From assembly GCF_018402695.1 (NCBI RefSeq), contig NZ_JAGYIM010000010.1, positions 1-64,000 of the forward strand: a stretch of DNA of 64,000 bases, given 5' to 3'. Positions 27,404 to 38,355 of the stretch are shown in pieces. Position numbers and translations under genes: made by a program. Source of the DNA: Arsukibacterium sp. Lineage in GTDB: Bacteria; Pseudomonadota; Gammaproteobacteria; Enterobacterales; Alteromonadaceae. Numbering within the stretch: the first letter of the stretch is position 1; each line of letters opens with the position of its first letter. The notes beneath the pieces were generated by a model that was not told where the DNA came from, made no database searches, and saw nothing but the letters and a program-made list of their open reading frames with translations.

Positions 27404-28900
27404 ATGGCAAAAGAAATATTATTGGTTGTCGATGCAGTATCGAACGAAAAATCAGTACCGCGGGAGAAAATTTTCCAGGCACTGGAATTTGCATTAGCTG
27501 CAGCCACTAAAAAGAAAAACGAAGGCGATATTGAAGTGCGGGTTAATATTGACCGCAAAACGGGTTCCTATGAGACTTTCCGGCGTTGGGAAGTGGTCGC
27601 AGATGATGCGGTGCAGGAACATCCTACCCGCGAAATTACACTGTCTGCTGCGCAATACGATGCACCGGAAGTACAAATTGGCGATTTTTACGAAGAGCAA
27701 ATCGACTCTATTGAGTTCGACCGCATCACCACCCAGATGGCTAAGCAGGTTATCGTGCAGAAAGTGCGCGAAGCAGAGCGGTCTCAGGTAGTTGAAGCCT
27801 ATATCGATCAGGTAGGTGAATTGGTCACCGGTATTGTTAAAAAGGTTAATCGCGACAGTATTATCGTAGATTTAGGTAACAATGCTGAAGCGATGTTACC
27901 GCGGGAAGAAATGTTACCGCGGGAAACGTATCGCCCGGGCGATCGCATTCGCACCTTATTATATGATGTAAAGCCGGAAGCGCGCGGGGCTCAGCTGTTT
28001 TTAAGTCGTGCCCGGCCAGAAATGTTGCTGGAGCTGTTCCGGATTGAAGTACCGGAAATCGGCGAAGAAATGATTGAACTTCGCGGTGCGGCCCGTGACC
28101 CGGGGTCTCGCGCAAAAATTGCCGTGAAAAGTAATGACCGTCGGATAGATCCGGTAGGTGCCTGTGTTGGCATGCGTGGCTCACGGGTGCAGGGCGTGTC
28201 AAACGAACTGGCTGGCGAGCGGGTTGATATCGTGCTGTATGACGATAACGATGCCCAGTTTGTTATCAATGCGATGGCGCCGGCCGAAGTGGCCTCTATT
28301 ATTGTGGATGAAGACGCTCACTCGATGGACATTGCGGTTGAAGATTCTAACCTGGCAATGGCAATTGGTCGCAATGGCCAGAACGTGCGCTTAGCCAGCC
28401 AGTTAACCGGTTGGGAACTGAATGTAATGTCAGTTTCAGATATGAAGAAAAAACATCAGGAAGAGACCGAGAAAGTACGCCAGGCCTTTATGGATGCGCT
28501 GGAAATTGATGAAGACTTTGCCGATGTGTTGGTAGAGGAAGGCTTCTCAACGCTGGAAGAAGTGGCATACGTGCCAATCAGCGAATTATTGTCAATCGAT
28601 GGTTTTGATGAAGAAATCGTAGAAGAATTGCGTGGCAGGGCGAAAGCCGTACTGACCACCCGTGCGCTGGCCAGTGAAGAATCGCTGGAAGACGCCAAAC
28701 CGACTGAAGCGCTGTTAGCGCTGGAAGGTTTAGATACCCATACCGCTTATGTTATTGCCAGCAAAGGTGTTACCACCCTGGATGACTTAGCTGAGTTAGG
28801 TGTCGACGATTTATTAGATATAGCAGATATAACTGAACAAAAAGCCGCAGAGCTGATTATGGCGGCGCGTAATATTGTTTGGTTTAGTGAAAGTAACTGA
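27404..28900 (+). CDS. nusA: transcription termination/antitermination factor NusA
   Basis: A 498-residue factor binding RNA polymerase and nascent RNA; it affects pausing, termination and antitermination. Domains in order are: N-terminal polymerase-binding (1-125), S1 (about 135-200, [22 protein letters not shown]), KH1/KH2 (about 205-345, [13 protein letters not shown] and [16 protein letters not shown]), and two acidic repeats (about 365-498) that occur in proteobacteria. Length is close to E. coli (495 aa). GAGG lies 8 nt before the ATG. infB follows after 25 bp. Confidence 0.97.
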   Translation: MAKEILLVVDAVSNEKSVPREKIFQALEFALAAATKKKNEGDIEVRVNIDRKTGSYETFRRWEVVADDAVQEHPTREITLSAAQYDAPEVQIGDFYEEQIDSIEFDRITTQMAKQVIVQKVREAERSQVVEAYIDQVGELVTGIVKKVNRDSIIVDLGNNAEAMLPREEMLPRETYRPGDRIRTLLYDVKPEARGAQLFLSRARPEMLLELFRIEVPEIGEEMIELRGAARDPGSRAKIAVKSNDRRIDPVGACVGMRGSRVQGVSNELAGERVDIVLYDDNDAQFVINAMAPAEVASIIVDEDAHSMDIAVEDSNLAMAIGRNGQNVRLASQLTGWELNVMSVSDMKKKHQEETEKVRQAFMDALEIDEDFADVLVEEGFSTLEEVAYVPISELLSIDGFDEEIVEELRGRAKAVLTTRALASEESLEDAKPTEALLALEGLDTHTAYVIASKGVTTLDDLAELGVDDLLDIADITEQKAAELIMAARNIVWFSESN

Positions 28901-28925
28901 GTAGTCAACGGAGGTAACAACACAA

Positions 28926-31610
28926 ATGGCAGAAGTCACCATAGAGAAGCTGGCCAGTGATGTCGGTACAACTGTTGATCGGTTAGTACAACAATTTGCT
29001 GATGCAGGTATTACTAAAGCTGCAGGGCAGCAAGTATCTGAAGATGAGAAAAAAACCTTGCTGTTGCATTTAAGTAAGCAGCACGGTGGTAAATCGTCAG
29101 AACCATCAAAACTTACTCTGAAGCGTAAAGAAAAAACCACCTTAAGTGTGGCCGGCGGTGCCGGACGCAATCGCGAAATTCAGGTAGAAGTGCGTAAGCA
29201 AAAAACCTATATCAAAAAACCGGTTGTGGATGAAGCGACGTTGAAGGCGCAGGAAGAAGCGCGTTTAGCTGAAGAAAAAGCCAATGCCGAAGCAAACCGC
29301 GCCAAGCAGGAAGCGGAGCAGAAAGCGCGTGAAATCGCTGCAGCAAAAGCAAAAGAAGAAGCAGAGCGCAAAGCTGCTGAAGCGAAAAAACGCGAAGAAG
29401 CCAAGCAGGCGCAACTGTTAAAAGATGACCCTGAGGAGGCGGCACGCCGGGCGGCTAAAGAAGAAGCGAAGCGTGAAGCTGAGCATATTCGTCAGCAGCA
29501 GGAAGCCGAAGCCTTACGCAAACTGGAAGAAGAAGCTAAAAAACAGGCTGAAGCTGCCCGTAAACTGGCGGAAGAAAACAGTGAGCGTTGGGCGCAGGAA
29601 GAGAAAGCCAAGTCTACTGAAAAAGACGACTACCACCTGACCAGTAACGAGTTTGCTAAACAAGCTGAAGACGAAGTTGACGCGAAAGAAGAACGGGCCG
29701 GACGTCGTGGTGTGGGTAAAAAAGCCCCAGCTGCTAAAGGCAAAAAGAAAGATGACGGCAACGATAAAGAAGCCTTCAATCGTGCTAACCGTCATACCAA
29801 GAAAAAGAAAACGCCAACCAGTATGCAGCACGGTTTTAACAAGCCTGCGCAGCCGGTAGAGCGCGAAGTGAAAATTGGTGAAACCATTACTGTTGCCGAA
29901 CTGGCAGCGAAAATGGCCGTAAAAGCGTCTGAAGTCATTAAAACCATGATGAAAATGGGCGCCATGGCGACCATTAATCAGGTGATTGATCAGGAAACAG
30001 CGGCCATTGTTTGTGAAGAAATGGGCCACAAATTCACCCTGACTAAAGAAAACGAGTTAGAAGAAGCGGTGATGTCAGACCGTGCCGGCGAAGGTGAGCT
30101 TGAGCCGCGCGCACCGGTAGTAACCGTTATGGGTCACGTTGACCATGGTAAAACCTCACTGCTGGATTACATCCGTAAAGCCAAAGTCGCTGACGGTGAA
30201 GCCGGCGGTATTACTCAGCACATTGGTGCGTATCATGTTGAAACAGACCGCGGTATGGTTACTTTCCTGGATACGCCGGGTCACGCTGCCTTTACCTCAA
30301 TGCGGGCTCGTGGTGCTAAAGCTACTGATATTGTAATTCTGGTTGTTGCCGCCGATGATGGCGTAATGCCACAAACTAAGGAAGCGATTCAGCATGCGAA
30401 AGCAGCAGGCGTGCCCTTAGTTGTCGCGGTCAACAAAATTGATAAGCCTGAAGCTGATCCAGATCGGGTTCGTAACGAGTTATCCCAGTTTGATGTCATT
30501 TCTGAAGAGTGGGGCGGTGATACTCAGTTTGTTCAGGTATCGGCGAAATCTGGCCAGGGTATTGATGACCTGCTGGAAGCCATTCTTAACCAGGCTGAAC
30601 TGCTGGAATTAAAAGCGGTGAAAAACGGCCTGGCCCGCGGTGCTGTTATCGAGTCCCGGCTTGATAAAGGTCGTGGCCCGGTTGCTTCAATTCTGGTGCA
30701 GGAAGGGACGCTAAACCAGGGCGATATCGTGCTGTGTGGCTTTGAGTACGGCCGGGTACGGGCAATGCGTGACGAAAATGGTCGCGAAATTAAAGTTGCC
30801 GGTCCGTCTATTCCGGTTGAAATACTGGGCCTGTCGGGTGTGCCACAGGCGGGTGACGAAGTTACCGTGGTGAAAGATGAGCGTAAAGCCCGGGAAGTTG
30901 CCTTGTACCGTCAGGGTAAATTCCGTGATGTGAAACTGGCCCGTCAGCAAAAAGCCAAGCTGGAAAACATGTTTGCCAACATGGAAGAAGGCGATGTATC
31001 AGAGCTTAATCTGGTATTAAAAGGCGACGTACAGGGTTCAGTGCAGGCGATTTCTGAATCACTGGCTAAACTGTCTACTGATGAAGTGAAAATTAAAATC
31101 ATCGGCAGTGGTGTAGGTGGTATTACCGAAACCGACGTTACCCTTGCTGCGGCGTCACAAGCCATTATCATTGGTTTTAACGTTCGTGCTGATGCGTCTG
31201 CTCGTAAGATGATTGAAGATGAAGGCCTTGACCTGCGTTACTACAGTATCATTTATGAACTGTTAGACGAAGTCAGAGCGGCAATGACCGGTATGTTGGC
31301 GCCAGAGTTTAAACAGCAAATTATTGGTTTAGCTCAGGTGCGGGATGTGTTCCGTTCACCGAAGTTTGGTGCCATTGCTGGTTGTATGGTGACTGAAGGT
31401 ATGATTAAACGTCATGCACCAATTCGGGTACTACGTGACAACGTGGTTATTTTCGAGGGTGAACTGGAATCGCTGCGTCGCTTTAAAGACGATGTTAACG
31501 AAGTCAGAAATGGCTTTGAGTGCGGTATCGGCGTGAAAAACTACAACGATGTTCGCGAAGGCGATCAGATAGAAGTATTTGAAACCATTCAGGTTGAACG
31601 TACTTTATAA
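28926..31610 (+). CDS. infB: translation initiation factor IF-2
   Basis: An 894-residue GTPase that places fMet-tRNA on the 30S subunit. An N-terminal IF2N domain (1-50) is followed by a long, highly charged Ala/Glu/Lys helix-forming region (about 95-240), a second IF2N domain (about 318-370) and the G domain. The G motifs are GHVDHGKT (403-410), DTPGH (about 449) and NKID (about 503). C-terminal beta barrels and the fMet-tRNA-binding domain follow. Length matches E. coli IF2-alpha (890 aa). GGAGG precedes the ATG. Confidence 0.97.
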   Translation: MAEVTIEKLASDVGTTVDRLVQQFADAGITKAAGQQVSEDEKKTLLLHLSKQHGGKSSEPSKLTLKRKEKTTLSVAGGAGRNREIQVEVRKQKTYIKKPVVDEATLKAQEEARLAEEKANAEANRAKQEAEQKAREIAAAKAKEEAERKAAEAKKREEAKQAQLLKDDPEEAARRAAKEEAKREAEHIRQQQEAEALRKLEEEAKKQAEAARKLAEENSERWAQEEKAKSTEKDDYHLTSNEFAKQAEDEVDAKEERAGRRGVGKKAPAAKGKKKDDGNDKEAFNRANRHTKKKKTPTSMQHGFNKPAQPVEREVKIGETITVAELAAKMAVKASEVIKTMMKMGAMATINQVIDQETAAIVCEEMGHKFTLTKENELEEAVMSDRAGEGELEPRAPVVTVMGHVDHGKTSLLDYIRKAKVADGEAGGITQHIGAYHVETDRGMVTFLDTPGHAAFTSMRARGAKATDIVILVVAADDGVMPQTKEAIQHAKAAGVPLVVAVNKIDKPEADPDRVRNELSQFDVISEEWGGDTQFVQVSAKSGQGIDDLLEAILNQAELLELKAVKNGLARGAVIESRLDKGRGPVASILVQEGTLNQGDIVLCGFEYGRVRAMRDENGREIKVAGPSIPVEILGLSGVPQAGDEVTVVKDERKAREVALYRQGKFRDVKLARQQKAKLENMFANMEEGDVSELNLVLKGDVQGSVQAISESLAKLSTDEVKIKIIGSGVGGITETDVTLAAASQAIIIGFNVRADASARKMIEDEGLDLRYYSIIYELLDEVRAAMTGMLAPEFKQQIIGLAQVRDVFRSPKFGAIAGCMVTEGMIKRHAPIRVLRDNVVIFEGELESLRRFKDDVNEVRNGFECGIGVKNYNDVREGDQIEVFETIQVERTL

Positions 31611-31636
31611 AGTACCGCTGGCCAGTAAAACATAGT

Positions 31637-31659
31637 ACAGGGGCCTTTAGTGCCCCTGT
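31637..31659 (+). terminator. hairpin between infB and rbfA
   Basis: ACAGGGGC (31637-31644) and GCCCCTGT (31652-31659) form a perfect 8-bp stem with a 7-nt loop. The following sequence is only moderately T-rich, so it could be a partial terminator or a processing site within the operon. Confidence 0.5.
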
Positions 31660-31696
31660 TGTGTTCTCCCCGGTACCAAATTTGGATTAGACAATT

Positions 31697-32113
31697 ATGG
31701 CAAAAGAATTCTCCCGCGTTGACCGGTTGTCACAACATATAAAAAAAGAGATGGCAGTTATTCTGCAGCGCGAAATTAAAGATCCGCGCCTGCATTCAAT
31801 GATTACCGTGTCTGATGTCGAAGTATCACGTGATCTGTCACATGCTAAGGTGTTTGTAACCTTTTTAGGCATGGATGACAGCAAGGTTGAAGATAACCTT
31901 AAAATCCTCAATGATGCCGCTGGCTATGTACGTAGTTTAATTGGTAAGCGGATTCAGACCAGGATCGTGCCGCATATCCGCTTTGCCTTTGATCAGTCAT
32001 TGAACGAAGGTATCAGGATGGCGAGTTTAGTGGCCTCAGTTCGTCAGGAAGATGAGCGCAAGCGCAAAGACGCCGGCCTGGAGCCCACTGACAGCGACGG
32101 AGCCGATGAGTAA
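31697..32113 (+). CDS. rbfA: 30S ribosome-binding factor RbfA
   Basis: A 138-residue cold-shock-linked KH-fold protein that matures the 5' end of 16S rRNA. The start [26 protein letters not shown] is typical (given in parts), and [15 protein letters not shown] marks the C-terminal core. The tail is acidic and basic low complexity. The last base of its stop TAA is the first base of the truB ATG (32113). Confidence 0.96.
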   Translation: MAKEFSRVDRLSQHIKKEMAVILQREIKDPRLHSMITVSDVEVSRDLSHAKVFVTFLGMDDSKVEDNLKILNDAAGYVRSLIGKRIQTRIVPHIRFAFDQSLNEGIRMASLVASVRQEDERKRKDAGLEPTDSDGADE

Positions 32114-33066
32114 TGGCGCGAAAAAATGCCAGAGCAGTCAATGGCATTCTGTTACTGGATAAACCGCTTGAAGTAAGCAGCAATGGTATTTTGCAGCGGG
32201 TCCGCTGGTTGTATCAGGCGCAAAAAGCCGGTCATACCGGTGCGCTGGACCCACTGGCCTCCGGTTTACTGCCTGTTTGTTTTGGTGAAGCGACCAAGTT
32301 CAGTCAGTTTCTGCTTGATACCGATAAAACTTATCTGGTCACTGCGTGTTTTGGTATTCGTACCAGTACCAGCGATTCAGAAGGTGAAGTGATCAGTGAA
32401 CGGCCGGTCAGTTTTACTGACACCGAATTAGAACAAGCCCTACAATCGTTACGTGGTGATATTCTGCAAGTGCCCACCATGTACTCGGCGTTAAAACATC
32501 AGGGCCAGCCGCTATACAAATATGCGCGGCAGGGTATTACCATAGAGCGTGAAGCGCGGCCAATTAGTATTTTCCGGTTTGAACTGTTAAATCGCGCTGG
32601 CAACTCTGCTGATTTTATTGTGCATTGCTCCAAAGGCACGTATATCCGCACCCTGATTGATGATTTAGGTGAGCTACTGGGTTGTGGTGGCCATGTCAGT
32701 AAGTTACACCGTACTCAGGTCGGGCCTTTTACCGCTGAGCAGATGGTATCACCAACGCAATTAGAGGTGTTGGCAGAGCACTGCCATACTTCTACAGATT
32801 TTAACGCGCTGGATGCGTTGTTGCTGCCGTTGGATGCGGGTATTGTTACTATGCCTGCGTTGCAGCTAAGCCTTGAGCAGCAACATCAGCTACAACATGG
32901 CCAGAATTGCAGTGTTACGGCAGATGATATTGAAGCTATCAGGTTACTGGGGCCGGCTGATGTCTTTATCGGTATTGGCCGGATACAGCAGGGGGTGCTG
33001 AGTTCACGCCGCTTACTCAACACCAGTGCCGTACAAAAGCCGGCTGTAGAGACAAACACCTTGTAA
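32113..33066 (+). CDS. truB: tRNA pseudouridine-55 synthase
   Basis: A 317-residue enzyme converting U55 of the T loop to pseudouridine in nearly all tRNAs. The catalytic Asp lies in GHTGALDPLASGLLPV (near residue 46). The RNA-binding KGTYIRTLIDDLG and the C-terminal PUA-like region follow. The start overlaps rbfA by one base. The rpsO promoter overlaps its stop codon. Confidence 0.96.
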   Translation: MARKNARAVNGILLLDKPLEVSSNGILQRVRWLYQAQKAGHTGALDPLASGLLPVCFGEATKFSQFLLDTDKTYLVTACFGIRTSTSDSEGEVISERPVSFTDTELEQALQSLRGDILQVPTMYSALKHQGQPLYKYARQGITIEREARPISIFRFELLNRAGNSADFIVHCSKGTYIRTLIDDLGELLGCGGHVSKLHRTQVGPFTAEQMVSPTQLEVLAEHCHTSTDFNALDALLLPLDAGIVTMPALQLSLEQQHQLQHGQNCSVTADDIEAIRLLGPADVFIGIGRIQQGVLSSRRLLNTSAVQKPAVETNTL

Positions 33067-33089
33067 AAAGGCGGCAAAGTGCTATTATA
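33061..33089 (+). promoter_or_regulatory. candidate rpsO promoter
   Basis: TTGTAA (33061-33066, overlapping the truB stop) and TATTAT/ATTATA (33083-33089) are spaced by 16-17 bp. The resulting leader of about 70 nt before rpsO is the right place for S15 autoregulation as known in E. coli; a pseudoknot was not verified. Confidence 0.6.
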
Positions 33090-33165
33090 CGCCGGATTTT
33101 CTGGGGTCTGCTGGATGAGTGATCGGCGATTCCCTTATTTTAGTTCACTCACATTGGAGTTAAAT

Positions 33166-33435
33166 ATGTCATTAAGCGCTGCTGATAAAGCAAAAATTGT
33201 TGCTGACTACGCTGTAAAAGAAGGCGATACTGGTTCACCAGAAGTACAGGTTGCCCTGTTAACTGCGTCAATCACTCACCTGCAAGGCCACTTTGCCGAG
33301 CACAAGCACGACTTCCATTCTCGTCGTGGTTTGTTACGGATGGTTAGCCAGCGCCGTAAGCTGTTAGATTACTTAAAAGGCAAAGATCAGAGCCGTTACA
33401 CTACCCTGATCGGTCGTTTAGGTTTACGTCGTTAA
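33166..33435 (+). CDS. rpsO: 30S ribosomal protein S15
   Basis: An 89-residue primary 16S rRNA-binding protein, the same length as in E. coli. The family segments [34 protein letters not shown] and [12 protein letters not shown] are all present. ATG 33166, preceded by a GGAG site, gives the E. coli-like start MSLSA. A strong terminator follows before pnp. Confidence 0.97.
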   Translation: MSLSAADKAKIVADYAVKEGDTGSPEVQVALLTASITHLQGHFAEHKHDFHSRRGLLRMVSQRRKLLDYLKGKDQSRYTTLIGRLGLRR

Positions 33436-33455
33436 TCGCTAAGCGATAACGTAGC

Positions 33456-33485
33456 AAAAAAAGAGGCTTTTCAGCCTCTTTTTTT
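33456..33485 (+). terminator. rpsO terminator
   Basis: An A run then GAGGCT (33463-33468) pairs with AGCCTC (33473-33478), which is followed by seven T. A and T runs on either side extend the stem. Confidence 0.92.
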
Positions 33486-33624
33486 ATGGATTTTTCACAG
33501 GAATATTTTTTAGCGCTTTTTTTACTGAACTATCTTTTGTAACAGGTTACAGAGTATACTGTGCAGGCAGAAAACACAGAGAAAGACATCGCAATTCGGC
33601 GATTAAGATTAAGGAAATACACAC

Positions 33625-35754
33625 GTGACTCCCATCGTAAAATCATTTCAGTTTGGCCAACATACCTTTACTTTAGAAACCGGCGTTATCGCCCGTCAGG
33701 CAGATGCCGCAGTGCTGGCCAGCCTGGGAGATACCTCCGTTTTAGTAACAGTAGTGGGTAAGAAAGAACCTAAACCTGGTCAGGATTTCTTTCCGTTAAC
33801 CGTTAATTACCAGGAAAAAATGTATGCAGCTGGCCGGATCCCGGGCGGCTTTTTTAAACGTGAAGGCCGGCCCAGTGAGGGTGAAACCCTGACCAGCCGT
33901 TTAATCGACCGGCCTATTCGTCCGTTATTCCCGGAAGGTTTTAACAATGAAGTTCAGGTTATTGCTACTGTTGTATCAGTACAACCGGAAATTCAGCCCG
34001 ATATCGTGGCGTTAATTGGTACTTCAGCGGCGCTGGCTTTATCAGGTATTCCGTTCGCTGGCCCTATCGGTGCCGCGCGTGTCGGTTATGTTAATAATCA
34101 GTATGTGCTAAACCCATCAGAAGAAGAGCTGAAAAGCTCGAAACTGGACTTAGTGGTTGCCGGTACACATAATGCAGTACTGATGGTGGAATCTGAAGCC
34201 AATATTTTGTCTGAAGACGTTATGTTAGGCGCAGTGATGTATGGCCATGAGCAAATGCAAACGGCGATTAATGCCATCAACGAATTGGCAGCTGAAGGTG
34301 CAAAACCCGCCTGGAACTGGCAGGCACCTGCGAAAAACCTGCCATTAATCGCTAAAGTGGCTGAACTGGCTACCGCAGATATTGGTGCAGCATATCAGAT
34401 CACTGAAAAAGCCAAACGTTATGAGCGTATTGCTGAAATTAAATCAGCATTGCACGCTAAATTGACCGAAGAGCTGGCGGAAGGCGAAGAGCTGGACAAA
34501 AGCGAGTTTGGTGATATTTTCCACGACCTGGAAAGTAAAGTCGTACGCAGCCGCATTACCAAAGGCGAGCCACGTATCGATGGCCGTGATCCGGAAATGA
34601 TCCGTGGTTTAAGCGTAATGACCGGCGTATTGCCGCGTACTCATGGTTCGTCATTGTTTACCCGTGGTGAAACCCAGGCGCTGGTAACCTGTACTTTAGG
34701 TACCGCCCGTGATGCTCAGAATATCGATGACTTATTAAGTCAGAAAACCGATACCTTTATGCTGCACTATAACTTCCCTCCGTACTGTGTGGGTGAAACC
34801 GGCATGGTTGGCTCACCAAAACGCCGCGAAATCGGTCATGGCCGTTTAGCCAAGCGCGGTGTGTTAGCAGTGATGCCTGATTTTGAAGACTTCCCCTACA
34901 CTGTACGTATCGTGTCTGAAATTACCGAATCAAACGGCTCCAGCTCAATGGCATCAGTTTGCGGTTCGTCATTGGCCCTGATGGATGCTGGTGTACCGAT
35001 TAAAGCCTCAGTAGCTGGTATTGCCATGGGTCTGGTAAAAGAGGGCGACGACTTTGTTGTGTTGTCAGATATTTTAGGCGATGAAGATCACTTAGGCGAT
35101 ATGGACTTTAAAGTAGCCGGTACCACTGAAGGTATTACCGCGCTGCAGATGGACATTAAAATCGACGGTATCACTCAGGAAATTATGCAAACTGCGTTAA
35201 AGCAGGCCAAAGCGGCCCGTTTGCATATCCTGAACGTGATGGACCAGGCGATTAGCGGTCACCGTAAAGAAATGTCGGAGTACGCGCCGCGTATCTACAC
35301 CATGAAGATTAACCCGGAGAAAATCCGTGAGGTTATCGGTAAAGGTGGTGCAGTTATCCGTCAGATCACCGAAGAGTCAGGCACCACGATTGAGCTGGAA
35401 GATGATGGCAGTATTAAAATTGCTGCAACTACGGCTAAAGCCGCGCAAATTGCCATTGATAAAATCAATGCTATTACCGCGGATATTGAAGTGGGTGCTA
35501 TCTATCAGGGCGAAGTGGTGCGGATTGTTGACTTCGGCGCTTTCGTTAACGTGTTACCAGGCAAAGACGGCTTAGTGCATATTTCGCAAATCTCTGATGA
35601 GCGGGTAAGCAATGTCTCTGAACACTTGCAGTTAGGCCAGAAAGTTGCGGTGAAAGTACTGGAAGTCGACAAGCAGGGCCGGGTGCGGTTGAGTATTAAA
35701 GAAGCCAATACTAAACCGGCCGAAGCGGCAGCTAACGCAGAGCAAGACGCATAA
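33625..35754 (+). CDS. pnp: polyribonucleotide nucleotidyltransferase (PNPase)
   Basis: A 709-residue phosphorolytic 3'-5' exoribonuclease and degradosome component (E. coli 711 aa). The first RNase PH domain starts at the N-terminus ([16 protein letters not shown] near 70). A helical linker and the catalytic second PH domain follow (about 310-545; [36 protein letters not shown]). KH (about 555-610, [15 protein letters not shown]) and S1 (about 620-690) RNA-binding domains close the protein. GTG 33625 is supported by AAGGAAA 8 nt upstream. The 140-bp leader contains GTAAC-AG-GTTAC (33539-33550) and TATACT (33555-33560). Confidence 0.97.
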   Translation: MTPIVKSFQFGQHTFTLETGVIARQADAAVLASLGDTSVLVTVVGKKEPKPGQDFFPLTVNYQEKMYAAGRIPGGFFKREGRPSEGETLTSRLIDRPIRPLFPEGFNNEVQVIATVVSVQPEIQPDIVALIGTSAALALSGIPFAGPIGAARVGYVNNQYVLNPSEEELKSSKLDLVVAGTHNAVLMVESEANILSEDVMLGAVMYGHEQMQTAINAINELAAEGAKPAWNWQAPAKNLPLIAKVAELATADIGAAYQITEKAKRYERIAEIKSALHAKLTEELAEGEELDKSEFGDIFHDLESKVVRSRITKGEPRIDGRDPEMIRGLSVMTGVLPRTHGSSLFTRGETQALVTCTLGTARDAQNIDDLLSQKTDTFMLHYNFPPYCVGETGMVGSPKRREIGHGRLAKRGVLAVMPDFEDFPYTVRIVSEITESNGSSSMASVCGSSLALMDAGVPIKASVAGIAMGLVKEGDDFVVLSDILGDEDHLGDMDFKVAGTTEGITALQMDIKIDGITQEIMQTALKQAKAARLHILNVMDQAISGHRKEMSEYAPRIYTMKINPEKIREVIGKGGAVIRQITEESGTTIELEDDGSIKIAATTAKAAQIAIDKINAITADIEVGAIYQGEVVRIVDFGAFVNVLPGKDGLVHISQISDERVSNVSEHLQLGQKVAVKVLEVDKQGRVRLSIKEANTKPAEAAANAEQDA

Positions 35755-35755
35755 T

Positions 35756-36652
35756 ATGGTTAGCGTTAAAACTGGTGTGGCAGCGCTGATATTGGCGCTA
35801 CTTACCTTAAGCGGTTGCGCTACAACGCAACCGTCATCGTCTGCGGCCTGGCTAACGCCAGAGCCGCTGGCGGTACCTTATCGAACTGAGCTGGCTATCG
35901 CCCGCTTAACCGAAATTCTGCAACGTGCTGAGTTAACTGAAGAGCAGTCAGCACGTTTATATTATGACCGTGGCGTTATGTATGACAGCGCAGGCTTGCG
36001 CTCACTCGCCCGGCTCGATTTTATGCGGGCACTACGGTTGAAACCCGATATGGCAGATGCCTACAATTTTGTCGGTATTCATTACACTCTTAGCGGTAAT
36101 TTTGATCAGGCTTATGAAGCCTTTGACTCGGCACTGGAGCTTGCTCCCGATTACGAATATGCATACCTGAACCGGGGTATAGCACTGTATTATGCCGACC
36201 GCGCAGATCTGGCAGTGCCTGATTTTGTCCGGTTTCTGGAATTACGCCCCGCCGATCCTTACCGGGTGGTGTGGTTGTATCTGGCCGAGTCCGATCTGTC
36301 TGAGACTAAGGCTAACGAGCGGTTGACCGCGAATCTGGCCGCATTGGCAACAGATGACTGGGCGACTAACATTGTTCGCTTTTATCATGGAGATATTTCT
36401 GAGCAGCAACTGCTGAACTCTGTGCTTGAAGAGCTTGATGGACCGCGGCTTTTAGCTGAGCGTTTATGCGAAGTGTATTTTTATCTGGCCAAATGGCATG
36501 AAGCAAAAAAACGTCCTGAACATGCCATCGAATACTACAAAAAGGTACTGGCAACAAATGTTTATGAATTTGTTGAGCACAGGTATGCAAGGCTGGAAAT
36601 GGCCAGACTGAGAGGGGAAAAGCTCTCAGGTGAGACTGATGCGTTCCATTAG
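35756..36652 (+). CDS. nlpI: TPR lipoprotein NlpI
   Basis: A 298-residue outer-membrane lipoprotein. A signal peptide ends in the lipobox LSGC (Cys at about 21). Tetratricopeptide repeats lie at about 60-165 (ARLYYDRGVMYDSAGLRSLA, ADAYNFVGIHYTLSGNFDQA and EYAYLNRGIALYYADRADLA). In E. coli NlpI is the adaptor that presents the endopeptidase MepS to the protease Prc, so it tunes peptidoglycan growth. It begins 1 bp after pnp and overlaps the start region of the next lipoprotein gene, so the two may be made together. Confidence 0.94.
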   Translation: MVSVKTGVAALILALLTLSGCATTQPSSSAAWLTPEPLAVPYRTELAIARLTEILQRAELTEEQSARLYYDRGVMYDSAGLRSLARLDFMRALRLKPDMADAYNFVGIHYTLSGNFDQAYEAFDSALELAPDYEYAYLNRGIALYYADRADLAVPDFVRFLELRPADPYRVVWLYLAESDLSETKANERLTANLAALATDDWATNIVRFYHGDISEQQLLNSVLEELDGPRLLAERLCEVYFYLAKWHEAKKRPEHAIEYYKKVLATNVYEFVEHRYARLEMARLRGEKLSGETDAFH

Positions 36653-37847
36653 TTCCAGCAACCTAATGTTATTGAAAAGCCGGTTCGCTGGCTTTTTTGC
36701 ATTATTGCTGGTCGGCTGTTCGCCACACACTGAACCTGTAAGCCAGCAGCAGTTAATCCAACAAGCGACCACTGAGTCAGCAGCTGCGATGCAACTGGGC
36801 CGCCAGCGTCTGGCTGACAAAGAGCTAAATGACGCTTTACGCTGGTTCCGGCAGGCTGCACAGCTTGGAGATCACGACGGTTTAAGTCATGCGCTTAAAC
36901 TACAGCAGCGGTTAGAAGGGCGGTTAGCCACGGCAAAGTGGCTGGAAAAATCGCTGGACAACGCGCAATTAAATGCTGCGATGGTAAGTGAGCAGCAACG
37001 GGCAGCACTGGGTTTATGGCAAGCTGCACCAGCAGCTACCGCTAACAGCGGTTACCAGGCGGTTGCCGGTTGTAACCTTACAGTTCAGCCGGTGGCGAGT
37101 CAGCAAGCCGGTATAGCGCGTTGGCAGCATTTACGAATGGCTTGGGCTGAAGACCCGTTATTGAGTCAATTGCCGGTCTGTTTTAATGACTTAGTAAAAG
37201 TAAATGCTACTGAGCTGCACTGTACAGAACACGCTGAAAAGCGGATTAGCTGTAATTACGCTGCGTTAACCAGCCAGGTGTTAGCAGGACAATTCAGCCA
37301 GTTATTAATTATTGCTGGCCAGGGGCTGGCCAGTTACAACAACGGCATAATTCAATTGCCCGATACTGCCAGCCTGGCACTATTACAGCATGAGTTTATG
37401 CATGTATTAGGTTTTATTGACGAATACCCATTAAGCCGCCAGGCAGCAGATAACTTGTGCCGTCCGGGCTCTTATGCTACCAATCTGTTATTTGACAATG
37501 CGCCAGCAACCCTTGCCTCCTGGCGCGAGCAATGGCTGCCAGCGACAAATACAGCAAGGGGCAAGGTTAAACTTGAAGCGGTTAATACCTGTCAGGCTAC
37601 GGAGCAGCAAGCGTACCGGGTGGTGGCAACAATTAACCCAATGGAATCATATCAGACTGCGATGCCGGCATTATATAAAGAGCTAATGGTCAGGGCATTG
37701 CAGCATCCTGAAAATATAATGCCGGTGCAATACTATTTTGCTTATTTGGCCCGCCAGCAACAAGCCTGGCAGCAATGGCATGCACTTATGCAGCTTGCTG
37801 CAGGTCATGGTTACAACGATGCCGTTAACGCGCTACAGCACCTTTAA
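36639..37847 (+). CDS. predicted lipoprotein with HExxHxxGxxDE metallopeptidase motif and Sel1-like ends
   Basis: A 402-residue protein I cannot assign to a named gene. A signal peptide with lipobox LLVGC (Cys 27) predicts lipid anchoring. A Sel1-like segment lies at about 65-90 (NDALRWFRQAAQLGDHDG), with another at the C-terminus. HEFMHVLGFIDEY at 251-263 fits the HExxHxxGxxDE zinc motif of M64/IgA-peptidase-like enzymes. Several Cys (for example GCNLTV, PVCFND, LHCTEH, ISCNY) suggest disulfides in the periplasm. ATG 36639 with AGGTG 6 nt upstream is preferred; GTG 36630 is also possible. It overlaps the nlpI 3' end by 14 bp, so an envelope-protease role linked to NlpI is plausible but unproven. 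Confidence 0.75.
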   Translation: MRSISSSNLMLLKSRFAGFFALLLVGCSPHTEPVSQQQLIQQATTESAAAMQLGRQRLADKELNDALRWFRQAAQLGDHDGLSHALKLQQRLEGRLATAKWLEKSLDNAQLNAAMVSEQQRAALGLWQAAPAATANSGYQAVAGCNLTVQPVASQQAGIARWQHLRMAWAEDPLLSQLPVCFNDLVKVNATELHCTEHAEKRISCNYAALTSQVLAGQFSQLLIIAGQGLASYNNGIIQLPDTASLALLQHEFMHVLGFIDEYPLSRQAADNLCRPGSYATNLLFDNAPATLASWREQWLPATNTARGKVKLEAVNTCQATEQQAYRVVATINPMESYQTAMPALYKELMVRALQHPENIMPVQYYFAYLARQQQAWQQWHALMQLAAGHGYNDAVNALQHL

Positions 37848-37863
37848 AGCCTTTTCAAAGCCC

Positions 37864-38229
37864 TCAGACGTGTTCGTCAGCCGACAACTCAGACAGTTCA
37901 CGGCTTAATATCTGGCTATCGCCTAAGTTAAGTTCGATTAATCGCTTTAAATGGCCGGCACTTTCCAGATCAATTTTATCGCAGTGTAAGCCAATCACGT
38001 CGTCATGTTGATGGGCTACGCTAACCTGCATACTAAAATCAAGCGGATAGTCACTCAGATGCACCCGCAACATCAGCGGGCCCGTTGCTTCAGGCCGCCA
38101 ACCCGATGGAATATTGATTAAGGCACCTTTTAGAGATAAATCAAGCACTTCGGTGGGATAACTTTGCTCTGCAGTCTCAAGGTGTGCCTTCCCCTGAAAA
38201 CTGACCCGGCTAAAACGTCGCTGCTCCAT
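37864..38229 (-). CDS. PilZ-domain c-di-GMP-binding protein
   Basis: A 121-residue single-domain protein. RRFSR at residues 3-7 is the RxxxR motif and DLSLKGA at about 30-36 is the D/NxSxxG motif; together they bind cyclic di-GMP. No output domain or membrane segment is present, so it would act by binding a partner. It lies alone between the lipoprotein gene, which it faces tail to tail, and the lipA terminator. Its target is unknown. Confidence 0.88.
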   Translation of the reverse strand: MEQRRFSRVSFQGKAHLETAEQSYPTEVLDLSLKGALINIPSGWRPEATGPLMLRVHLSDYPLDFSMQVSVAHQHDDVIGLHCDKIDLESAGHLKRLIELNLGDSQILSRELSELSADEHV

Positions 38230-38310
38230 ATATCCCCCAATTTATTACTGCTGCAAGTGTAGCTGGTTTGCCGGAAAATGACATAACAAGACTAATATGA
38301 GAAAGTAATG

Positions 38311-38333
38311 AAAAAGGCTGCATCAGCAGCCTT
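38311..38333 (-). terminator. terminator of the leuS-to-lipA gene group
   Basis: On the minus strand AAGGCTGC pairs with GCAGCCTT (38314-38333) around a 4-nt loop and runs into TTTTT. It lies just past the lipA stop. Confidence 0.85.
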
Positions 38334-38355
38334 AACGGTAAAATGAATCACAGTT

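Noticed and set aside
29514-30029. 171-codon minus-strand frame rich in Phe
   Set aside because: It mirrors the Lys/Glu-rich part of infB; the Phe/Leu bias is the expected reverse complement of GAA/AAA codons.
28926-31610. Possible internal start in infB for a short IF2 form
   Set aside because: Several Met codons exist before the G domain, but none has a convincing ribosome-binding site that I could support.
33537-33560. TTGTAA / TATACT as a pnp promoter
   Set aside because: The spacer is only 12 bp, too short for a sigma-70 promoter; only the -10 box is plausible.
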